DNA of 64,000 bases from Aplysia californica (Eukaryota; Mollusca; Gastropoda; Aplysiida; Aplysiidae): the NCBI RefSeq assembly GCF_000002075.1, contig NW_004797316.1, positions 190,201 through 254,200 on the forward strand, given 5' to 3'. The notes below the pieces were generated by a model. It worked only from the letters and a program-made list of their open reading frames with translations. It had not been told where the DNA came from and ran no database searches. Positions 36,468-47,863 of the stretch are shown in pieces. A program made the position numbers and the translations under genes. Positions within the stretch are counted from its first letter, which is position 1; every line of letters starts with the position of its first letter.

Positions 36468-39400
36468 ATGCGTGCGAGTTATCATTTTTTTTGGGTAAAT
36501 CCTGAAGCATCACGTCAAGCACTCCTAGTCCAAGTGTCTATACCCCCCCCCCCCCAACCCCAACCAATAAGTCCCGAAATACATGAACTTAAGTTGACCC
36601 GTCAACGGACGGTCCCCGACACGCAGAACTCACACGGCGATGTCATGTCACGTGACGCAAATGCGCTGATTGAAACAATTTTATTAACGGGTCCGACTAA
36701 CTGCGCGTTCACACTAAACTCAGATGAGCGACAGTCGTTCTACTTCTAGTACTCTAGGATAACAACGGCGGCCGACCGACCAATTGTACCAACAAATCTC
36801 TTATCCCTCATAATGCGTTCAGACTAAAGCAACGACAACGGCCGTATGTTAGTCTTGTCAGTGCAGTTACATGTAGTCGTGTAAGGGTCAGAAAGACTGT
36901 CGCTCGTCTGAGTATTTGGTGTGAACGCGCAGTTACCAGACCTCGGACAAGGCTTGTTTTGAAAGTAGCAGTGGAAGTACGAATATTATCGATTATTTGT
37001 ATGTCCCAAATAAATTGTAATAGTTACCAGGCTATCATCGGAGAATTCTGAGTGCGGGCAAAGATCACATACAACTTGGGGCGAGTCAGCTACTAAATGC
37101 GGCATCGATATTTCGGGAAATAGTGCTCCGAGTTTCTACTGACAAAAAGTTCAACGGGTGCTTCCCGTGATAAAGGAGAAGGCAGAGTAAGTTTTTAGAA
37201 AAATCCGGCACAACAGCGGACTGGGACAAAAAATCGGGATACACACGATCGAAATCGGGAAAATCAGGATGCTTGAGATTTGGGGCAAAAAATCGGGATA
37301 TCCCGACTAAATCGGGATGAGTGGCAGATCTGCTTACACTAAGCAGTTGATATGGTCCCATCATTTAAAATAGTTAACCTATATTGTATTGAAAAAGGCA
37401 CAAAGCATAACAAAAGCCTAAGTACGAAAAACGGTTACATACATAAAAATCAGTTGCACTACAGTTTGACAAACCAGCAGTCGACTATCCTTGTGATCAA
37501 GCAGTGAAACGCAAATGAAAAAAAAAAAAAGAGTTCTGCATATAAGTCAATCAATATTAATTGCAGTTACCTAAGACGACTGGTCAAAAGCTGCACCTGA
37601 GACTTATAGAGCTCAAGTTCCTCTCGAGCAAGATCCAGCTCTGTGTCCTTATCTGCCAGCTCTCTGCGCAAAAGGTAAACCATCTCCTCCATACACTCAC
37701 ATTGGGCCTGATGAGTGACAAATGAAAATACCCAAAAATTGAAAATCAGTGTATTTAATATTAGTCATTCATAAATCAGGGATGGAACCGGTATCCAATG
37801 AACAAACCTGAACCCATCTAAGGTCCAAGTAAGTGTTCTGCTGAAGGCTTTTAGAGGGGAGAAATATTCTAATAAAACCAAAACATACTCGCATACTTCG
37901 TGTAACGATCAGAAGTGAAAAGAAGCATAATATTACTGAATCTAGTAATGAATTTCAAAGGACCCTTAAAAAAACCCAAGGTCCTCAGGTAAAAACCTGA
38001 AAAATTCCTTCCCCACAAAACATATTTAACTCTTTAAACCCTATTGGACGCCAAGCGTCCGGCGGTAATAACCCTGTTCCCCATCGGACGCTACTATTTT
38101 TTCGTTTCATTTAGTGCTAGTTTTTGCTTATTTTTGTAACTATTCCCAGTCCAATTTTTTAGTAATGACTAAGCCTTTGTTTCCGCAATTTAGAAGTAGG
38201 AGGCAAGCTTTTCGGGTTAAAATGAGATATAGTATAGTGCACCAGGTTTAAGTGACTGTAGAACAAATTCTGGTAAAACGGTCGAAAAAACTCAGGGTTT
38301 AAACAGTTAATGAACAAACCAACTTCAAAAAACTTTGGCCAATACTGTTTTATATATGTCATACAGGAGAGATACTGAACCCCCGTTCCAAGGTACAAAA
38401 GTATCTCTTTTATTTATACGGTATGAAGTGGAGCAAACAATACAAGATAATCTCCCTGACACATACAAAAAAACGACATATTTATCCTCCAGAGTTGCTG
38501 GTTCTCAACTCTTATGCCAGAGGAGCGAAGCACAATATGAGATGCGCATCTTTCAAAAAGTAAAAACTTCAGACCACTTAATCAAACCTACAACCCTTTG
38601 ACAATGAATCAAGTCACTTAGAGCATTACATAATTCACTCAACAAAGTAAAAATAAAATCATGTGCAGACTTATTTGCTGAACAAAACATATTCACTTAC
38701 TCGGCTCTCTTCCAGACTGTCATGTGGACCCGGGGGGTCATCAAAGCAGAAAAAATCCCGCACAGGTGAGCTGGTGCACAAATAAAAATCAAAACTGGAT
38801 TAATAAGGGTTGGGAGAAAATTAAAAGGTGTCGTCACAAAATTACGACTGATGCATATATGTGAAAACAAAATAATTTAAGTCTACCCGAGCCTGAGCAG
38901 CTTTAATAAAAAGTAACATCCTATAAAACCTCCCTAAGGCTTGGCACACAACTCTAAATTTTCATTAATTCTTTCCCTTGAGAATAAATAAACACCACTG
39001 TAATGCTTTTGTCAGTCGGTCTCTAGAATAGATTTCATTGTGACAAGTTTTTAAGTTTTAAATAAGTTTCCGTTAAAGCAGGTATTGTGTTTGTCTGTGA
39101 ACTTTCCAACCCTCCCATTAGGGAGATACAAAATAGGCATCATCATCATAATCAAAAATCATTTCATTGTACTCTATTACTTTTTAAAAAGAACACTAAT
39201 TTTAAGGAAGTCGTTAAAATTCAACTCAGGTTTGACGTGTCACCTGTCTAATACAACATTTTTGATACAGAAAGACAGTAAGTAAGCAAATGAGTCAAGC
39301 TAGTCGGAAATCTTTTTTCTTAGTCTATTGCTCAGACAGCCTGTCAGTCTTGGTGTACAGTAGTTTAATAAAGAGAAGCACATTGATAAATCACAGCTCC

Positions 39401-39985
39401 TTCAGTATTGAAGTAAAAGCAAGATTGACAAGACAGTTGAAAAAGAGGTACAGAAAGGAAGTTGAACATACTAATAGTGCCCTCCAACAATCTGCTCGTC
39501 AGTTTTAAAGAATAGGAGCCGCCCCTGAGTAAAGCATAGTAATGTAAGCAGGAGAAAGAAAGCAGACTACAACCCAAAGAATCTCAAGCCATGTTGAACC
39601 TGTTGCACAAGTCTCTGTGTCCTGTCACATTATCCAGGAATCCCTGAAGCCCTTCTCGCCTCTCCTCCAGGAAATCTACATCAAAGTTGCTGCGAAACCA
39701 ACGCTTGGGAGGCAGGGTAAGCCTCACATTGGGGAACAGAGGCTTCAGCTGCACATGATGGGAACAAATCATATATTACTATTATGGTTGGTGATCATGT
39801 AATGAATTACAGTGGAAACCATATATAACAGGCCCGGTAATAACAGGGATCTGGTAATAAGAGGTATTTTTTAAATCCTCGTTTTTTCCTACTCTTTGTC
39901 TCTATTAAAAGTTATCGGCAATAACAGGGCCTCATCGGAGCCCAATCTGTTATAGCAGGGACAAAGGCTCGTTAACGTGTAAAAA

Positions 39986-40046
<61 letters not shown>

Positions 40047-40089
40047 AGAGCAAGAGAGAGAGAGAGAGAGAGAAAGAGAGAGCAAGAGA

Positions 40090-40137
<48 letters not shown>

Positions 40138-43100
40138 TGATGGAGCAAGCCCATGCAAGCCAGGCCACTGCAAGCACAGGCAGCCGGTGAAGCGAGAGAG
40201 GGCTGCGGTGTGCTGCAGACTTTGATCTAGCTCTAAGCCTAGCTGCACGCACGCATAACGAGTCATGCGCAGGTGCGCCGCATGGCCAAAACCCCTGTTC
40301 GTGGGTGCAAGTGGCAAGGGAAACCACCCATGAATAAATACAGCTGGATGAGTCCACAAATGCTTACTTCCCTTGTATTTCTGATTTAACAGGGATCGGA
40401 TAAAACAGGACTTTTTCCTCTGGTGCCACCATCCCTGTTATATCAGGTTTCCACTGTAATCTAGTTAGGCATTTCAGTTGAATAAATTTTAAAATGAAGA
40501 CTGTCCATTTTAATTTGCACAGAATTGACAATTATCAACAAAAGTGCATCCACTATAATCCAAATGTGAAAAAATGGCTGCTTGCTTACTTTTTAAGAAA
40601 TATCAAATACATACGAGCATAAAAATTCCAGCACGTTTGTTTTATACACAAACATTTTTTTAAAAAATAGATTATTTACTGACCTTAGCATTCAAGAAGA
40701 GATTTTTATATATACAGTCAAACCTGTGTAAGACGGCCACCCATTGTCAAGGAGAAAAGTGGCCGTATAAGACAGGTGGCCGTCTTAGGCAGGACTGATC
40801 AAGATGAAGAAAATGAACCATTCCCATCTGAGGTCCCAATCGAAAGTAGCCGCATTGTTTCTGTTTTTGTTGTTGTTGGTGGTGGTTTGTATTTTGTTGG
40901 TAATTTTTTATTTTGTTGCTGATTTTGCACAAGGGTGACAATGAAACTAAAGGTATCTGACGAGGAAGACAGAGTGCCATGTTAAAACAAACACATGGGT
41001 CGCCACCATTCGGAGAACGAGCGACGCTTCTGTCACAAGTTCATGTTGACGTCCTTTGTTACTTTGTTACAGACTGGGTAAACAGTGACCACTCATCTCA
41101 CTTTCGATTTGTCTATTCATTCTGGGCAGGGCTTATGCGTTTTAAGGGATCACACGCTTACCTCGCCAGCAGCTGAAAAGTGGTAGCATTGGTCAACAGT
41201 GGGAGGGGCCTACGCAACATGATCGGTTGGAGGGACTGCCTAACAACAACGAAGGTGATTGAATTGTGACGGCTCGTCTACAACGCCAGGGGCCAAAGCA
41301 CAATTTATGACAAAACGTAATGGAGTCACTAGGGTGGCCGTCTAAGACAGGTGTTATTGCTTAGTGTGATAGGGGTAGTGTGTTAAAATATGGTGGCCGC
41401 GGCCGCGTTGGACAGGTGCCCGTTTTACACAGTTAAATTATATAGAAAAAACGCAAGGGGGGAAATGGAAAGTGGCCGTTTGTACAGGTGGCCGTCTTAT
41501 AGAGGTGGCCGTCAGGGCAGGTTTGACTGTATATATATATATCACCATACCTGAGGCACACACACATTAATTAGTTCCTGTACATATAGCATTTGAAAAG
41601 CACACAGACAGATAAAACAATCTTCATAGAATCAATGATGGACAAATCCAAAAACGACCAACACAAAGACAAGGAAGAACAAGTAAATAAAACTTGTTAA
41701 AAATAGTTTTTAAAAAGTACATAAATAACAGAATTTTTTTTCGAAAAGATATTTTGACATCTTTTAATTCACAAATGAGCAGTTACAAGCTCTTTCGTAA
41801 AATCTCACCTGATCATTTAAATGCACAAAATCCGAGTATCGACGAAATATGAACCAACCAACATCATCTTCTTCCACCATTACATGAATCTTGTACACCT
41901 GAAACACACAATTAAAAGCAACTGCATTTCCCAAAGTCAATATAAATAAAGTATAAAGATGTGGACCTCGATCTCTTTTCTGACCACCACCTTTTAATCA
42001 AGCTCTTCTTTACAAAAATATCATTGTTATCTGGAGAACACCTTTTACAGTTATAATATTCATGTATAATTATCGAACATTTGGATCTCCTTCTTTTTGA
42101 AAGTGAAAGTTTTCCAACTTGTCAACATTTTTCAAAATACCAAATTACACCGTTCTTTATTACATCTCTAAAGACAATTGCATTTCTTAAGTTTTTCCAT
42201 GAACCCACTTCATAAATCAAGCTTTAACCACCATCACTTTTCCAGCCTCAACAAATATGTCCTACCATTTTGAAATTTCCACTTTCTCATTCCTTTTCAG
42301 AAGGAAACTTCTACTCCTTTCTAATCATTCCACCAATTCTTAGTCTGACAATTTTTCATTTTCTAAATTCTAAGCTCTCACTGGACATTTTATGTTCATC
42401 TTTTTCTTTTACATACAATGCAAAGAAATCCAAGAATCTTACTGTAAATTTGGAGCGAGCTTCCATAGTCTCATGACCAATGATGGGCACGCGAACCGAT
42501 CCAGGAACCATTAAAGATGGAATGGCTTGTGACCTCAGGACAGCATCATCTGAAACAAGATCGATGTGACTGCCCTGGTCATGCTGGTAGCTGCATCCAC
42601 AGGAATGATCAGTCCCAGAATCCTGATCCTCTCCAGGACTTGGATCCATATCTGGATTGGAGCTGTAGGATTCAGACCCCTCCTTCGAAAGAGGTCTACT
42701 GTCAGATTCTACAGTTAACGAAGTAGCAGTGTTCCGTGAAATGACAGGGGTCGATGTGGAAATGGGAGTACCCAGGTCTCCACTTGACAAAGGTAAAAAA
42801 GATGATGGAGCAGATGTTGCTTCCTCATCGACAGCCAGCATAGGTTCAGACAAGGATTTTGTTACACTATTTTCCAGGCTCACAACCACCTGAGGAGCCA
42901 ATGATACAGGCACAGGTGAACTGAGGATGGTGTCATTTCCACTATCGGCCGGGGATGAATCAACACAATCATCACTTTTGTTTTCTTCCTTTTCTCTGGT
43001 AAGACCTTCCTCTTCATTATTAATCAGTGTTTCTTTGTCATCATTTTCCACAACTGTTTTATCACTTCTCTCCTTTGCATCCACCTTTATCTTCAAAGCC

Positions 43101-43354
43101 TCTCCATCGCTTTCTGAATCAGGAACTGAAACTACACCACCAGTACCAGCCATTATTTCTCCATCCTTCAGTTCATTGTCATTAAATTCTCCCATATCAT
43201 TATTTTTACTATCACCAGGCTGTGGTGCAATATCCTCTTCACATTTCAATGGAAGTCCATCAGTAGGGGCAGTCTCAGCCACAGGGATGAATGATCCGGA
43301 AAACTCACCACTCTCTGACTTTTGCATACGAAATCCTTCCTCTCCTGGATCCAT
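35335..43354 (-). CDS. SNX16: Sorting nexin 16 (PX domain, coiled coil), long acidic N terminus
   Basis: Six coding exons on the minus strand: 43354-42443 (304 codons, starting at the ATG of MDPGEEGF), 41898-41809, 39748-39600, 38770-38701, 37707-37571 and 35437-35335 (TGA at 35335-35337). Phases agree across all five introns and give 486 residues; human SNX16 has 344. The PX domain spans about residues 285-393: [18 protein letters not shown], then FRRYSDF (322-328), LPPKRWF (346-352) and [13 protein letters not shown] (360-372), which hold the Arg-Tyr, Lys and Arg positions used for PI3P binding in this family. [18 protein letters not shown] follows as in vertebrate SNX16, then a charged heptad-rich coiled coil (about 408-460). 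Known family role: early and late endosome sorting, for example of EGFR and cadherin cargo. Residues 1-280 are acidic, Ser/Thr/Pro-rich and probably disordered. A splice acceptor at 43362-43363 just upstream of the ATG implies an untranslated first exon, not located. The donor at 39599-39598 (GTTCAA) is weak but phase and homology support it. Confidence 0.95.
36396..36467. repeat. (GT)n microsatellite
   Basis: An almost perfect GT run of about 70 bp in an SNX16 intron. Confidence 0.95.
36698..36938. mobile_element. MITE with 39-bp inverted ends, nested
   Basis: AACTGCGCGTTCACACTAAA at the left, inverted as ...GGTGTGAACGCGCAGTT at the right. The arms are about 39 bp with few mismatches and the total is about 240 bp. 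It lies inside the 36213-37332 element. Confidence 0.7.
38039..38297. mobile_element. Small TTTAAA-flanked MITE
   Basis: TTTAAA-CCCTATTGGACG at the left and ACTCAGGG-TTTAAA at the right, about 260 bp, in an SNX16 intron. The CCC...GGG ends next to TTAA recall piggyBac-type MITEs. Confidence 0.5.
39810..40456. mobile_element. Tigger/pogo-like MITE (CAGTGGAAACC ends, 647 bp)
   Basis: TA-CAGTGGAAACCATATATAAC at the left and TTATATCAGGTTTCCACTG-TA at the right, with a TA duplication. The interior has a (GA)n tract. It lies in an SNX16 intron. Confidence 0.8.
39989..40132. repeat. (GA)n microsatellite
   Basis: About 140 bp of GA with a few AAAGAG and CAAGAG interruptions. It explains the Leu-Ser repeat frames on the minus strand. 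Confidence 0.95.
40715..41529. mobile_element. Tigger/pogo-like MITE (CAGTCAAACCTG ends, 815 bp)
   Basis: TA-CAGTCAAACCTGTGTAAGAC at the left and CAGGGCAGGTTTGACTG-TA at the right. GTGGCCGTCTTA-type sub-repeats sit near both ends. A shorter relative is at 7562-7724. No transposase frame. In an SNX16 intron. Confidence 0.8.
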
Positions 43355-44179
43355 TTCTTTTCTGAAAAGGAGAAACAATCAGTAAGGAACATGGAAATAT
43401 TATAGATTTTTTTCTGATTTAAAAAAGCTACCTTTCATATAGATCCTCTGATAACATCGCCCACAGCAGAGAAAAGTAGATTCTAAACGTGGCTGCAGTT
43501 TAGAAGTGATCAAAGTGGGGTTTATTTTTGTATGTTTGGCTGCATGTATGTTTTTAAAAAAAAAGAAAAAACCCACATCTTACTCTCTTGGGCCACAAAA
43601 AGTTGTAAGACATTCATGATATTCAAAGGTGACTCAGGACTCAAAACTTAGATCCTTCAAATTCTTTTTTCCATCCCCATTTTCATTACTTTTCATTTAG
43701 CTGAAAAATCAACGTATATAAATCCGTGTCGTCTCTAGTAAGAACAACTGAACAAAGATACATAGTTAAATGGGTAGGCCTACACATACAACACACTTGA
43801 AAAAAATCAGTTTGAGGTAAGGGAGTGCTTATTTAGGCCACATATGGCCTAAATAAGGTAAGGAAGGGGGGTTTAGCTTATTTAGGCTACACATGCTCAA
43901 ACTACCCTTTTCAGGCAACTGAGTTCGTTCCACTTTCATAATGGTGCACCTTTCTCATTTAGTACGGTTTTGACTCAGTGTACAACTTATAAATCATAAT
44001 CATAATGAATATTGTAAAGAACAAAGCACAATACGCAAAATTTTGCTCCACCCCAATAGTTTGAATGAGGGCCAGATTTTTCCTTCATGGAGGGGCAAAA
44101 GCTAGGCTACCATTTTAGCACACTTTGGTCAAGTGAAAAGGTCAAATCCTCCGAATGGACTTCCGGGTTAAATTTGGGG

Positions 44180-44188
44180 TATAAAAAG
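44180..44188 (+). promoter_or_regulatory. TATA-like box inside repeat copy 2
   Basis: TATAAAAAG at the same place as in copy 1. It faces away from SNX16. Confidence 0.35.
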
Positions 44189-44440
44189 TGTACACTACGT
44201 GGCTGAGTCAAAGTTACACTATCTTTGCCTGAGTGACACTCTCTCGTACTGTCTCTTAGTAGTACATGTAGGCTAGTAGGCCTAGTAGTAGTAGTAGCAA
44301 AGATCGTGTAGAGAATATTTTGTAATAGATTCTATCTAGTAGGCAGTTTAGTGAACGTGCTCGCGGCAGGGCGAATCGGCCTCGATAAGCCCCGTAGACT
44401 ATTGTGATCGGCCACGAAGCCTCGTGTTTTGATGGGTCTA

Positions 44441-44790
44441 GTGGCGTCGGTGGCCTAGTGGTTAGGCTCTCGGACTCGCAACCGTAAGGTCGTGGGTTCG
44501 AATCCCGTCAGGGGCCCGACGTTGTGTCCTTGGGAAAGGCACTTTACACGAATTTTCCTCACTTCACCCAGGTGGGAATGGGTACCCGGCTATAGACAGC
44601 GAAAGATCTTGTCAGTTTGTTAGTGTTTGAGCGCTTAATCGGCTGCTCGCACTGTATGCTTCCCGGGAAGCTGAGAATGTTTCGAAGTGTTCTATGGTCT
44701 GCTGGGGTAATAATATAGCGTAAAGCGCATAGAGCCTGCTGTTGAGCGGGGATATGCGCTATACAAATGCTATCTATTATTATTATTATT
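44441..44790 (+). repeat. tRNA-derived SINE (350 bp) with ATT tail
   Basis: A tRNA-like head with an A-box (TGGCCTAGTGG) and a B-box (GGTTCGAATCC). The central part contains CCTTGGGAAAGGCACTTTAC. The 3' end GCGCTATACAAATGC plus (ATT)n resembles L2-type LINE tails. Not the same family as the SINE at 59786-60289. It splits repeat copy 2. Confidence 0.85.
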
Positions 44791-44985
44791 AGATCTAAAT
44801 CTAAACAACTCAGTGTTATTCGCACTGCCACATCCGACAGGCCTAGATCTACATCTTTTTAAAAGGAAAAGAAAGATCATCAAAATGGTTGAATTTGCGT
44901 GAAAATCGATTCGGTAGAACTAGAACTATTAAAATTTGCTTCTGAAAACAAGGCAATTTTTATACGAAGGCTATTTTTATAACTC

Positions 44986-45667
44986 GATGAAATAAAAACT
45001 ACTGGCTGTATTATTATTTTCCAGCATCTTTTGACGCCTGAGCTGTAGAGGTTGAAGTTTTCACAACACTAATAGATCTAGTAATAGGGCTTTCCATAAA
45101 AAATGCATAGATCTACAAAAGCCGAACCACCGAATCGACTGGGCACCTCGCTCTCCCCTGCACACTGTGATAACGTGTTGCTTCGGTATCGCATTATTCA
45201 ACTATTAATACATGCGGCTATTATGGCAATTGGGATGTACTGACTGACAAAAAAATTCAGCTTTGTTTTTATTTTACCATATATTTGACTTTAATAGTGC
45301 AGGCGATAGCAAGATCTAGATTACCTGTCTAGAATCAGTAGAAGCAGGCCTATGCTAGAAGCAGCCAGAGAGCCTACAACTACTAGATCTAGATCTAACT
45401 TATTATTGCTATGCCTTTGGGCTTTGGAATTGAAATAAAACGAATTGCACAGTTCTAGTTACTTTTAGATTCAGCAAGTAACTGTATTTCCAGAGTCAAT
45501 AATAACAAATATGAGCATAACAATCATTTTTACTTTTATTAGAATAATTAGATCCAACTTTTTTTTCTAAAATCTATTTTACGCAAACTTAAGATTTTCT
45601 CTACTTGTAGAGCACAGAATAATTTACATTGTAAGCCTCTGCTCAGTCTTTTAGTATACATAATAAA

Positions 45668-45710
<43 letters not shown>

Positions 45711-46311
45711 CATACTAGCTGGGCCCCCTTTCGATGAAAGGAATGATCGGTCCATTAACATCAACTGAAAGTCATTGGCCTACGATATTTACACTCTACT
45801 TGAATGGAGCAATAAATCTTGAGAGATGCAAAAATTTAGAAGGTCTATATCTAGATCTATACTCTCAAAACAAAATGCGCCTCGCCAAATATCACTTCTG
45901 CACCGGATTTTCTAAAATTACAGAGAGAGAAGGTTCGGCCTACAAAAGCGATTGGCGAAATAAAGAAATATAGCTTTTTGCAGCAAAACTGTCTCAAAAC
46001 TGAAAAAACGAAAGGCGTCATGATCTGGAGAATATCTTAAAGAATTTTTTGGCGAAAACCGCATGTCAATGGATGCAGCCATTAAAAAGCCTTTTGAATA
46101 GCAAAATTCGGCCACCACAAATAGATAATAGATATATATATATATATATTTTTATTTTTTTTAAACTCATTTTTTCAACATGTCATAAAATCAAATTGTG
46201 CCATTTTCTTTGAAAAGAATAGCATTAGCAGTGGACTTTTTAGACAGCGAGTCTCTGATTCAATATTTTAAAAACATATGCTAATCAATGAAAATTGCAA
46301 ATTGATAATAG
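44986..46311. other. Non-coding stretch with CA/TA microsatellite
   Basis: (CA)n then (TA)n at 45671-45710, followed by ACTAGCTGGGCCCCCTTTCG, a motif that looks like a repeat boundary. A 79-codon frame (45734-45973) has no recognised similarity. Confidence 0.4.
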
Positions 46312-47165
46312 TTTAGTCCTGTAGAGGATAGGTGAACTCCGGGGTCTGCAGAGCGAAATACTAGGTTTTAGGATGTGAACCCCGGAGTCACCGTAGTGAA
46401 ATAAGGTTTGGTTTAAGTAAGGATTGGTGGACCCCGGGGTCAACCTAGTGATAAATAAGCAGGTTTAAGGTGGACCCCGGGCCCCGGGGTCTACCTAGCG
46501 AAATACTAGGTTTTAGGACAGGTGGACCCCGGGGTCAGCGTAGTGAAATAAGTAGGGTTAATTTTAAAAGGATTGGTGGACCCCGGAGTCACCATAGCCG
46601 TAGAAGAATAAGAAAGTTTAATTAAGGATTGGTGGACCCCCGGGACACCTTGATTTAACCTACTTATTTTACTACGGTGAACGCAGGTTCCACCTATCTA
46701 AAAACCTAACTAGTATTTCGTTAGGTAGACCCTGGGGTCCACCTTAAACCTACCTATTTCACTACGTTGACTCCAGGGTCCACCAATCCTTAAAATTAAA
46801 CCTAGATCTACATGTACTTATTTCACTACATTGACCCAAGGGTCCACCAATCCTTAATTAAACCAAGATCTACTGATTTCACTACGTTGACCCCGGGGTC
46901 CACCAATCCTTAATTAAACCTATATCTACTTATAATTTCACTACGTTGACCACGGGCTCCGCCAGTCCTACTATAAAATAAACTGAGATCTACTTATTTC
47001 ACTATGTTGACCCCGGGGTCCACCGATCCTTAGTTAAACCTATATCTACTACTTATTTCACTACGCTGACTCCGGGGTTCACATCCTAAAACCTAGCATT
47101 TTGTTAGGTAGATCCCGGGGTCCACCTATCCTTTTGGCTAGATAGACCCCGTAGTCCGCCTATCC
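46312..47165. repeat. Giant foldback of tandem GACCCCGGGGTC units
   Basis: From about 46312 to 46655, units reading GGATTGGTGGACCCCGGGGT then CAACGTAGTGAAATAAGTAG and TTTAATT recur every 45-65 bp. From about 46656 to 47165 the same units occur in reverse complement (AATTAAACC..., ACTACGTTGACCCC, GGTCCACCAATCC). The whole 850 bp can fold into one long stem, and each unit core is itself a 12-bp palindrome. A TAGGTTTTAGGA sub-unit appears at both outer parts, supporting a true mirror order. Confidence 0.85.
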
Positions 47166-47774
47166 ACTTTCTTGATAATAACTGAAAACAATACATGCCA
47201 GTTGTCATGAATAGTGAAGAAAAATGCGGGAATAAAAAGACAATGAGGTAGACTATAATTTGTCAAAAAAATTTCAAGTGCAAGTGAAGATCATTAAATA
47301 ATTTTTTTATTTTCTGGTCATCTTTCCCGGTTTATAAAAAATTCCAGTGGGCCTACTACTAGATCTATGTATCTGAAGAACATTTTGCTTGCCTTTATTA
47401 GCTTTTTTCATGTACATGAAAGCATAGAATATATAGTTTCACACAAATATAGGCACAATACTTTGAAAAAGAAAGATAAGGTCATTGTTGTTGTTGTTTT
47501 GTTTTTTTACAGAATCCGTTTTACGTTGAGAAAAGCGAAAAAAAAAAGTTTAAAAATTTTATGAATGCCCATAATATTAGTATTAGGAATCCGAAATTAC
47601 TACCTAGTTGGCTTACTCTTTAATAACCATGAGCAGTTAAGAAGAAAAAAAAGAGAATGATATAGGATTTGTCTAAATATGCCCATTTTGTCCAATTATC
47701 ATTGCAGGTAAAATCACCCTGCACTGTACCTCAATAAGCACAAAAGGAATATTTCTGTAACTTTGTATAAAGGT

Positions 47775-47863
47775 GTGGCCTAATAAGGTAAGGGAGGGGG
47801 GTTTAGCTTATTTAGGCCACAGGTGTGGCCTTAATAAGGTAAGGGAGGGGTGTTTAGCTTATT
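47775..47863. repeat. Hairpin repeat, two units, left of the LINE
   Basis: Two tandem units of the type GGCCTAAATAAG-loop-CTTATTTAGGCC (12-bp arms; loop GTAAGGGAGGGGGGTTTAG). The second stops within its right arm at CTTATTT where the LINE's GA tail starts. Confidence 0.8.

Larger units (their letters stand above)
36213..37332. mobile_element. Non-autonomous DNA transposon (CAGAYCTGCCACTC ends), 1120 bp
   Basis: Inverted ends CAGACCTGCCACTC and GAGTGGCAGATCTG, with CTTACA on both sides. AATCGGGAT words recur near both termini. It carries a nested 240-bp MITE and a long GT microsatellite, and lies in the last SNX16 intron. The CAG...CTG termini would suit a hAT-type element, but the duplication length is not clear. 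Confidence 0.65.
43821..44985 (+). mobile_element. TATA-containing repeat (copy 2), interrupted by a SINE
   Basis: Same left boundary (GGGAGTGCTTATTTAGG) and interior as 32761-33557, about 95% alike by eye. A SINE interrupts it at 44441-44790. The right hairpin is absent; sequence diverges after the shared TTTTTATA near 44982. It lies about 460 bp upstream of the SNX16 acceptor at 43361. Confidence 0.65.

Noticed and set aside
39889-40359. Long Leu-Ser frames on the minus strand
   Set aside because: Direct translation of a GA microsatellite inside a MITE.
42517-43385. Plus-strand frames over the first SNX16 exon
   Set aside because: Antisense shadows of an exon supported by homology and splice phase.
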